DNA from: Streptomyces fructofermentans
Lineage (GTDB): Bacteria > Actinomycetota > Actinomycetes > Streptomycetales > Streptomycetaceae
Direction: 5' to 3'
Length of the DNA stretch: 64,000 nucleotides
NCBI RefSeq assembly: GCF_014651055.1
Contig: NZ_BMWD01000003.1
Span: 62,001-126,000 of the forward strand
Of this stretch, positions 42,171 to 48,957 are shown piece after piece; the stretch's first letter is position 1; each line of letters starts with the position of its first letter. The notes beneath the pieces are model-generated. The model ran no database searches, had not been told where the DNA came from, and saw only the letters and a list, made by a program, of their open reading frames with translations. The translations under genes and the position numbers were made by a program.

Positions 42171-44303
42171 TCAACCGGTTCCGCAGGAAGCGGCGTTGAG
42201 GGTGAAGGCGGCCGGAGCCGTGTTGGTGGCGCCCTTCGCCGCCGTGAAGCCGACCGCGACGGACCCCTCGGCGGGGATCCTCGACGTGTACGACGCGGCG
42301 GCCACCGTCACCGAGGCGCCGTTCTGCGCGGGTGTCCCTCCCCACATGTTGCTGACGGTCTGCCCGTCGGGGAAGGCGAAGCCCAGGGTCCAGCCGCTGA
42401 CGGCCGAAGTACCGGTGTTGCGGATGGTGATCTCGCCCTGGAATCCGCCCGGCCACTCGTTGACGACCCGGTAGCCCACGGAGCAGCCGGTGCCGGGGGT
42501 GCCGGACTCGTCCGTGGTGACGTCCACCGTGGCCGAGCGGGCCGAGCGGTTGCCCGCCGCGTCGCGTGCGTACACCGCGAACGTGTACGCGGTCCCGGCG
42601 GCGAGGCCGGTCACCGTGACGGTGCTCGCGGTGGAGGCGGCGACGGTGGTCTCGGAGCCGCCGCTGACCCGGACGACGTCGTAGCCCGTGACGCCGACAT
42701 TGTCGGTGGCCGCGCTCCAGTTCAGCGCGACGGACGTGCTCGACACGGCGGACGCGGTCGGGGCCCCCGGTGCCGTCGGGGCCTGCGTGTCGGCCCCGGA
42801 GCCTCCGAAGACCGCCGCCTCACGGGAGGTCTGGGCGATGCCGTCGGCCCCGTTGAAGATGCGCCGGCCCCACGAGCTGAGCGCGTTGGGGTCGAAGTCG
42901 ACCGCCAGGTCCAGGACGGGGTCGGTGTTGCCGCTCCACGACCAGGCGAGGTAGCCGAGCCCGAGCCGCCGGGCCTCGGACATCATCGTGTTCTCGTCCG
43001 GGTCGCCGTACTGGTCCGCCGGTCCTCCGAACTCGCCTATCAGGAGCGGTAGTCCGGCGGAGACGAAGGCGTTGAGGTAGTCGGTGATCTCCTGGGCGGT
43101 GTCGAAGACGCTGTACATGTGGATGGAGAAGATCAGGTTGCCGGTGGGGTCGGCGTCGTGGACGGCCCGGGCGTTGGCGCGCATCACGCCCTGCCAGTCC
43201 TGGCCCCAGTTCGGCGCGTCCACCATGATCGTGTGCTGGAGGCCCGCGTTGCGCAGCTTCTGGACGGCGGCCGTCGTGGGGGCCGTCCAACCCGCGGGAT
43301 TCGTGTTCCCCCAGGGCTCGTTGCCGATGTTGACGATCACGTAGTCCTCTTGGCCCGCCAGGACGTCCTTGAGGCTGATCCAGTAGTCCGCCGCGTGGTC
43401 GAGTGTGCCCGCCGCCGACTCCTCGCCGTACCCGGTGGTGTCGTGCACCTCCAGGACGCAGATGAGGCGGTTCGCCTTGCACCGGGTGATGACGGCGGCC
43501 ACGTCGGCGGGGCTGTTCCGTGTCCAGCGGTGGCCGTCGGAGAGGACGACGCGGACGGTGTTGGCGCCGAGCGCCTTGACGTCGGCCAGCGACTGGGTCT
43601 CGCCCGGGTACCAGGTGTGGGCGTGGTTGACGCCGCGCATCACGAAGTCGCTCCCGTCGGCCTCCACCAGACGGCCGTCCTCTATGTGCAGACCGGCGGC
43701 GAGCGCACCGGGCGGCCCGGCCGGGTCCGGCGTCCGCGCCGCCGCGGCACTCGACGCCCCGCCACTCGCCGCCCCGCCACTCCCGATCGCGGTGCTCGCC
43801 CCCGGGACACGCACGGACGGGACCCGCGCCTCGGGGAGCCGGGCGGACGTGACCTGCGTGGACACCCGCGCGGACGCCTGCGGCCGTGCCGAGGCCCGCG
43901 CCTGTGCCGTACCCGCGCCGAGGACACCCAGGACCACGAGCCACACGAGCACGGCCGCCCCGCCGAGCGGCCCACGGCCCCGCCCGACCCGGGTGCCGCC
44001 CCCCGCCGCACGGGGCCCGCCACCACCCCTCGCCTCCCGTGACCCGCCCGGTGACCCGCCGCGAGCCGCACCGCGCGGCGCGCCTCGCGACCCGCTCCGG
44101 GCAGGGCCCCGGGAAGCGCCCCGCGCCGCGCTTCCCGTCGCGATCCGGGGCGCACCCGGTGTCGTACTCGCCGTCGCACCCCGGGACGCACCCGGTGTCG
44201 CACCCCGTGTCGTACTCGCCGTCGTACCCCGGGACGCACCCGGTGCCGTGCCGGTCGACGTGCTTCTCGTCGTGCCTCGCGTCGTGCTTCTCGCTGTCCT
44301 CAC
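42171..44303 (-). CDS. manA: mannan endo-1,4-beta-mannosidase (GH5) with FnIII and CBM2
   Basis: 710 residues. GH5 domain (about 195-490): MRGVNHAHTWYPG, catalytic acid in NIGNEPWGN (Glu about 327) and nucleophile in LLIGEFGG (Glu about 423). The sequence tracks Streptomyces ManA. Then a FnIII domain (about 505-595) and a CBM2 (about 608-710, GFQGEITIRNTG, WTLGFAFPDGQ). Hydrophobic signal core LGGAAVLVWLVVLGVLGAG (about 120-138) lies behind an unusually long Arg/Thr/Ser repeat n-region. GTG start with GGAG 5 nt upstream; MRTARST resembles the ManA start. Secreted; degrades mannan. A CebR box lies 50 bp upstream. Confidence 0.9.
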   Translation of the reverse strand: MRTARSTTRGTTRSTSTGTAPGASRGTTASTTRGATPGASRGATASTTPGAPRIATGSAARGASRGPARSGSRGAPRGAARGGSPGGSREARGGGGPRAAGGGTRVGRGRGPLGGAAVLVWLVVLGVLGAGTAQARASARPQASARVSTQVTSARLPEARVPSVRVPGASTAIGSGGAASGGASSAAAARTPDPAGPPGALAAGLHIEDGRLVEADGSDFVMRGVNHAHTWYPGETQSLADVKALGANTVRVVLSDGHRWTRNSPADVAAVITRCKANRLICVLEVHDTTGYGEESAAGTLDHAADYWISLKDVLAGQEDYVIVNIGNEPWGNTNPAGWTAPTTAAVQKLRNAGLQHTIMVDAPNWGQDWQGVMRANARAVHDADPTGNLIFSIHMYSVFDTAQEITDYLNAFVSAGLPLLIGEFGGPADQYGDPDENTMMSEARRLGLGYLAWSWSGNTDPVLDLAVDFDPNALSSWGRRIFNGADGIAQTSREAAVFGGSGADTQAPTAPGAPTASAVSSTSVALNWSAATDNVGVTGYDVVRVSGGSETTVAASTASTVTVTGLAAGTAYTFAVYARDAAGNRSARSATVDVTTDESGTPGTGCSVGYRVVNEWPGGFQGEITIRNTGTSAVSGWTLGFAFPDGQTVSNMWGGTPAQNGASVTVAAASYTSRIPAEGSVAVGFTAAKGATNTAPAAFTLNAASCGTG
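44145..44295. repeat. degenerate tandem repeat inside 5' end of manA
   Basis: Repeats of GTCGTACTCGCCGTCG/CACCCCGGGACGCACCCGGT-type units encode the GASRGTTASTT-like stretch before the signal core. Confidence 0.7.
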
Positions 44304-44352
44304 TGCGACTCCAGAGAGTGGGGGCCAAGAAACCTGGGCATCGGAAGAAACG

Positions 44353-44366
44353 TGGGAGCGCTCCCA
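44353..44366 (-). promoter_or_regulatory. CebR-type operator of manA
   Basis: TGGGAGCGCTCCCA, a perfect 14-bp palindrome identical to the known CebR/CelR box of Streptomyces. 50 bp upstream of the manA start. Cello-oligosaccharide induction is expected. Confidence 0.88.
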
Positions 44367-44602
44367 TCAATGCACTACGTCAGGGACACGTCAAGTCATC
44401 ACGCGCGGCCGCCGGTCCGCCGCCGCGTCCGGCGGGAAACGTCACGACGGTGCCACAACCGGCCCCGCGGGGCCGCACAAAGCCCGTATCGGCGTGCATA
44501 CCGTGCGAAGATCCGGTCACTTCGACCGTGTCGCACCGATCCGGTCGTCCGGGCCGTGCGCATCGGTCCGGTGACGTCACCACGACCCATGGGGGGCCTG
44601 TC

Positions 44603-44968
44603 ATGGCGCTGTTCGGAAACGCCCACACGATCGACCCGGCGAAGGCCGCGCAGGACTACGCGCGCCTGATCGGCCACGGCGAGCAGGTGCACGCCGCGTA
44701 CATGCTGATACGCGACACCATCCTGTTCACCGACCGCCGCCTCCTGCTGGTCGACAAGCAGGGCATCACCGGCAAGAAGGTGGAGTACCACTCCGTCCCG
44801 TACCGCAGCATCACCCACTTCGCCGTCGAGACCGCGGGCACCTTCGACCTCGACGCCGAGCTGAAGATCTGGGTCTCCGGCTCGTCGACGCCGATCCAGA
44901 AGACCTTCACCAAGGGCGTGGACATCTACGAGGTCCAGGCGATCCTCACCCAGTTCGTGGCCCGCTAG
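44603..44968 (+). CDS. PH-like domain protein
   Basis: 121 residues: LIRDTILFTDRRLLLVDKQG, KVEYHSVPYRSITHFAVETAG and FDLDAELKIWVSGS: the bacterial PH (bPH_1) fold, one domain filling the whole protein. Cytosolic. Role unknown, often stress-related or membrane-associated. The ATG follows GGGGGG about 8 nt upstream. Confidence 0.85.
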   Translation: MALFGNAHTIDPAKAAQDYARLIGHGEQVHAAYMLIRDTILFTDRRLLLVDKQGITGKKVEYHSVPYRSITHFAVETAGTFDLDAELKIWVSGSSTPIQKTFTKGVDIYEVQAILTQFVAR

Positions 44969-45077
44969 CCCCGACCGCGCGGGACCACCGCGCACCGGAC
45001 GCGGGGAGGGTGGCGCGGGGTCCTGCCGGGCCCGGGCCGCCGCCCCTCCCCGGAGCGACCGGAGTTAGCATCCGTTT

Positions 45078-45593
45078 ATGACTACTGACAACGCCGGCAC
45101 CTCTGCCGCCTCTGTTCTCGACGTCGACATCGATGCCCTGCAGGGCGGTTCCGCGGACCTCGGCCAGTACAAGGGTCAGGCCGTACTGATCGTCAACGTC
45201 GCCTCCAAGTGCGGGCTCACGCCCCAGTACGCGGGCCTGGAGCGGCTGCACGAGCGGTACGCCGCACAGGGCTTCACCGTGCTCGGTGTGCCCTGCAACC
45301 AGTTCCTGGGCCAGGAGCCCGGCACGTCCGAGGAGATCGCGGAGTTCTGCTCGGCCACGTACGGCGTGACGTTCCCGATGACCGGGAAGGTCGACGTGAA
45401 CGGGGAGGACCGGCACGCGCTCTACGAGCGGCTGACCGGCTTCGCCGACGGCGAGGGGCACAGCGGTGACATCCGCTGGAACTTCGAGAAGTTCCTGATC
45501 GGCCGGGACGGCACCGTGGCCGCCCGCTTCTCGCCGCAGACCGAGCCGGAGTCGGCCGAGGTCGTGGCCGCCGTGGAGGCGCAGCTCGGCTGA
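45078..45593 (+). CDS. glutathione peroxidase-family protein
   Basis: 171 residues. Catalytic Cys about 45 in NVASKCGLTPQY, the tetrad residues Gln in GVPCNQFLGQEPG and Trp-Asn in IRWNFEKFLI. Reduces hydroperoxides; actinobacteria lack glutathione, so thioredoxin is the likely donor. Complete, normal length. Confidence 0.92.
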   Translation: MTTDNAGTSAASVLDVDIDALQGGSADLGQYKGQAVLIVNVASKCGLTPQYAGLERLHERYAAQGFTVLGVPCNQFLGQEPGTSEEIAEFCSATYGVTFPMTGKVDVNGEDRHALYERLTGFADGEGHSGDIRWNFEKFLIGRDGTVAARFSPQTEPESAEVVAAVEAQLG

Positions 45594-45617
45594 GCGGAGG
45601 AACGGCCGCGCAGGCCG

Positions 45618-45640
45618 TTGACCTTGCCCCTGGGGCAGGG
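45618..45640 (+). promoter_or_regulatory. MerR-type promoter with dyad spacer
   Basis: -35 TTGACC followed by dyad TGCCCC-T-GGGGCA (45625-45637) in the -35/-10 spacer, the classical MerR arrangement. About 55 bp upstream of the MerR gene start. Confidence 0.65.
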
Positions 45641-45692
45641 ACCACCGTCCCCGTCACCGGGCGGCAGTCGCCCGGTGACGGAGGATGAGCCC

Positions 45693-46706
45693 GTGCAACC
45701 CGTGCAACCCGTCCCGCCCCGGACGCCGCCGGCCGACGGCCTGCTCACGATCGGCGCGTTCGCCGCCCGTGCCCGGCTCTCGCCGAAGGCTCTGCGGCTG
45801 TACGACCGTCTGGGTCTGCTGGTGCCCGCGCACGTGGACGCGGTGACCGGCTACCGCTACTACCTGGCGGCCCAGACGGAACGTGCCCGCCTGGTCTTCC
45901 TGCTGCGCCGGCTCGACATGCCGCTGGCGCGGATCGCGGAGGTCGTCGAGGCGGCCGGGTCCGGCGACGGCCCCGGCGGGGAACCCGGGACCGGTGGCTG
46001 GCCGGAAGCAGGCGGGCTGCCGGGGACCGGTGGTCGGCCGGGGGACGGCGGCGGGCTTCGGGCCGCCGAGCTGCTCGCCGCGTACTGGGCCGAGGTCGAG
46101 GAACGTCTCGCCGGGCAGCGCACGCTCGCGCACCACCTCCGTGATCGGCTTTCCGGAAGGAGTTCCGAGTTGAACACACGGTTCGAGGTCCACACCGTGG
46201 ACGTGCCCGAGCAGTGGCTCGTCACGGAGAAGCGGCACACCCTGGCGGACGAGCTTCCCGTCTGGATCCCCGCGTCGCTGGGGAGGCTGGAGGCGGCCGC
46301 GCGGGAGTGCGGCGGGACGACGGACTCGCCGTTCGTCGTCTACCACTCCGAGGTCTCCGAGGAGAGCGACGGCCCGGTCGAGTGCTGCGTGCCCGTCGCC
46401 GACGCCGCGGCCGCGCGCGCCTGGGCGGCCGGTAAAGCACGCACGTGGGGCGCGGCGGCACGGGTCGAGCCCGCGCGAAGGCTCGCGTACACCCGTATCA
46501 CCAAGGCGCAGGTCGCCCATCCGCAGATCCTGTCGGCGTTCGAGGCCGTGGAGGCGTGGATGGAGCGCGAGGGGCTGGAGTACGCGGGGCCCTGCCGCGA
46601 GATCTACTTCGCGGACTGGGACGCTGCCGGGCCGGAGGACCCGGTGTGCGACGTGGCGTTCCCGATCACGGCACCGGCACCGGAGTCGCCCGCAGCGGCC
46701 CAGTAG
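45693..46706 (+). CDS. MerR-family regulator with GyrI-like effector domain
   Basis: 337 residues. HTH TIGAFAARARLSPKALRLYDRLGLLVPAHVDAVTGYRYY (about 18-57), a dimerisation helix interrupted by a Gly/Pro-rich insertion (about 90-120, GGEPGTGGWPEAGGLPGTGG), then a GyrI/BmrR-type effector domain (about 160-335; WVTEKRHTL-like strand, REIYFADWD). Likely a multidrug sensor. GTG 45693 has GGAGG 8 nt upstream; GTG 45675 is an alternative. Confidence 0.87.
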   Translation: MQPVQPVPPRTPPADGLLTIGAFAARARLSPKALRLYDRLGLLVPAHVDAVTGYRYYLAAQTERARLVFLLRRLDMPLARIAEVVEAAGSGDGPGGEPGTGGWPEAGGLPGTGGRPGDGGGLRAAELLAAYWAEVEERLAGQRTLAHHLRDRLSGRSSELNTRFEVHTVDVPEQWLVTEKRHTLADELPVWIPASLGRLEAAARECGGTTDSPFVVYHSEVSEESDGPVECCVPVADAAAARAWAAGKARTWGAAARVEPARRLAYTRITKAQVAHPQILSAFEAVEAWMEREGLEYAGPCREIYFADWDAAGPEDPVCDVAFPITAPAPESPAAAQ

Positions 46707-46731
46707 TCGCTCTCGGCGCCCCGAGGACCAC

Positions 46732-46765
46732 CGGTCGGGACCGTCCCCGGGGACGGTCCCGACCG
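46732..46765. terminator. 34-bp perfect palindrome, bidirectional terminator
   Basis: Arms CGGTCGGGACCGTCCCC and GGGGACGGTCCCGACCG with no loop, between convergent MerR and membrane-protein genes. Confidence 0.75.
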
Positions 46766-46802
46766 TGGGACCGCGGACGAGCGGGGGTTGCGGCGGACGC
46801 GC

Positions 46803-48791
46803 TCAGCGGAGTTCCTCGGGGCACGGCGTGCCCCGGGGAAGCTGGTAGGGCGCCGCCAGCCGGTACGTGCCGGCCTCCGGGGCCAGCAGCTCCGTCCACT
46901 GGTCGCCCTGCGCGTCCTCCTCGGTCTCCAGCAGGCAGCCGTTGACGTTCTCGTACGTCTTCGGCGTGCCGTCCTCGCGCTTCTTGGACTCGTCCGTCTC
47001 CTGGGGAGGCTTCACGCCCTTGCCCTCGGCGTCGACGAGCCCCAGCCACGGTGAGTAGGGGACGCGGATGAGGACCCGCCCCGGGCGCTTGACCTCGATC
47101 GTCAGCTCACCCTGCTCGGCGCGGTCGACGACGGCGGGCGGGTCGGCCATCGGCATCGGGTCGGTGACCTCGAAGAGCTGCCAGTTGGCGTCGCCCCACA
47201 CCTGCTTCAGATAGGGCATTCCGCGCTGCACCAGCTCCCGCTCCCGCTCTCCGCCGTCCCCGTCGGGCTCGCCCTTGGGGACGACGACGTAGTGGACGGC
47301 CCAGCGCTGGAGCCACTCGTGGTAGTTCGCGGAGTTCAGGGTGTCGTCGTAGAAGAGGGGGTTGCGCTCCATGTCCGCCTGCCGGTTCCAGCCGCGGGCG
47401 AGGTTGACGTACGGGGCGAGGGCGGACGCCTCGCGGTGGGAGCGGGCCGGTACGACCTCGACGCGGCCCTTCTCGGCGCCGACCACCTGGAGCTGGTTGA
47501 CGAGCGGCGCCAGTTCGCGGGCCCAGGAGGCGACGGGCGTGGTGTGCACGACGTCGTCCACGGCCTTGAAGCCGATCCAGACGTTCAGGCCGATGAAGGT
47601 GACGATGATCGCGTACCACTTGCGCGACGCCGGCACCGTGAAGGGCAGCGCCGCGATCAGCGCGACGCCCGCGAAGAGCATCGCGAGACGGCTGATGTTG
47701 GAGCCGATCTGCGAGCTGATCAGCCAGACGAGGAGGACCGCGAGCCCGTACACCGCCGCCGTGATGCGGACGGTCTTCCACTCCCTGGGGACGAGGAAGT
47801 AGACGAACACCGAGTACAGGAGCGGCAGCAGGGTCGAGGCGAACAGCATCGGCTGGGTGCCGGAGAAGGGGAACAGCCAGGCGGACACCCCGACCACCGC
47901 GGCCGGCGCGAGGCCCAGCGCGTACGCGCCCGGCCGGCGCTTCTGCAGGAAGAGCGCCACCGCGACGAACCCGACGAAGAGCCCGGCGACGGGGGACGCG
48001 GCGGTCGCGAGCGCCGCGAGGGGGGCGGCGCACAGGGCCTTGGCCCAGCGTTTGTAGCGCCAGCGGTACGGCCAGCAGAAGACGACGGCCGTCGCGCCGA
48101 GCCCGAAGAGCATGCCGAGGCCGAAGGTCACCCGTCCCGACACCGCGTTGCACAGGAGCGCGAAGACGCCCGCGAGGGCGGGCCACACGGGGTTCCGCAC
48201 GGCACGGCTGCGCATCAGGACCAGCGTGAGCAGCCCGGCTGAGGCCGTCCCCGCGATCATCATCGTCGTCCGCACGCCGAACACGGACATGAGGTACGGG
48301 GACACCACGCTGTACGACACGGGGTGCATGCCGCCGTACCAGGCGAGGTTGTACGCGGAGTCCGGGTGCCGCCCGACGAACTCGGCCCAGGCGTCCTGGG
48401 CCGCGAGATCGCCACCGCTGTTCGCGAACGTGAAGAACCAGATGATGTGGAGGACGCCCGAGAGGGCGGTGGCCAGGGTCGCCGGGTGCCGCAGGAAGCG
48501 GCTCAGCCTGGTGGAGTCCCCGCCGCCGGCCCCGGAGTCGGACCCGGCATCGGCACCGGCACCGGCACCGGCATCGGGTGCCGTCCCCGCGTCGGCGTCG
48601 GTTCCGGCTTCGACCTCACCGTCGACATCGGCTCGGGCAGCCGCATCGGCATCGGCATCGGTGGAGGTGTCTCCGCCCGGGGCCCCGGTACCGCCGGTGC
48701 CCTCGACGTGTCGTGTGCGCACTCCTATTCGCGGGCCGGCCTCTTGGCCCGGCTCGGCGTCATCGGCGTGCGTCGGCTCCGCTGTCGCCAC
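46803..48791 (-). CDS. large polytopic membrane protein (glycosyltransferase-like)
   Basis: 662 residues. Disordered acidic N-terminus (about 1-95, Asp/Ala/Gly repeats), about 11-12 membrane segments (about 105-420; e.g. ATALSGVLHIIWFFTFANSG, YNLAWYGGMHPVSYSVVSPY), and a soluble C-terminal domain (about 425-662) with YYHEWLQRWAVHYVVVPKG-like sequence. Resembles conserved Streptomyces MFS/glycosyltransferase-like membrane proteins (often annotated MFS). The D/E-H pair near the first loop is GT-C-like but unproven. Start GTG 48791 with GGAG upstream. Confidence 0.8.
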   Translation of the reverse strand: MATAEPTHADDAEPGQEAGPRIGVRTRHVEGTGGTGAPGGDTSTDADADAAARADVDGEVEAGTDADAGTAPDAGAGAGADAGSDSGAGGGDSTRLSRFLRHPATLATALSGVLHIIWFFTFANSGGDLAAQDAWAEFVGRHPDSAYNLAWYGGMHPVSYSVVSPYLMSVFGVRTTMMIAGTASAGLLTLVLMRSRAVRNPVWPALAGVFALLCNAVSGRVTFGLGMLFGLGATAVVFCWPYRWRYKRWAKALCAAPLAALATAASPVAGLFVGFVAVALFLQKRRPGAYALGLAPAAVVGVSAWLFPFSGTQPMLFASTLLPLLYSVFVYFLVPREWKTVRITAAVYGLAVLLVWLISSQIGSNISRLAMLFAGVALIAALPFTVPASRKWYAIIVTFIGLNVWIGFKAVDDVVHTTPVASWARELAPLVNQLQVVGAEKGRVEVVPARSHREASALAPYVNLARGWNRQADMERNPLFYDDTLNSANYHEWLQRWAVHYVVVPKGEPDGDGGERERELVQRGMPYLKQVWGDANWQLFEVTDPMPMADPPAVVDRAEQGELTIEVKRPGRVLIRVPYSPWLGLVDAEGKGVKPPQETDESKKREDGTPKTYENVNGCLLETEEDAQGDQWTELLAPEAGTYRLAAPYQLPRGTPCPEELR

Positions 48792-48876
48792 GTGAAGGCA
48801 CTCCCGTGTCCCGTTGTTCCACTCTCGGCCGTGCCCCGCGGCGGGCGACCTGCCCCAATTCTCGCGACGCTAGCAC

Positions 48877-48922
48877 GCACCCCGCCGAAGAGCGCCCGAG
48901 TGGCTCTCCGTCGGCGGGGTGC
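48877..48922 (-). terminator. hairpin after the D-Ala-D-Ala carboxypeptidase gene
   Basis: GCACCCCGCCGA and TCGGCGGGGTGC plus inner AGAGC/GCTCT form a long stem 36 bp past the stop. Confidence 0.75.
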
Positions 48923-48957
48923 GGCCGGTTCGTCGGACTTGGGAGTGTACGTCCGCG

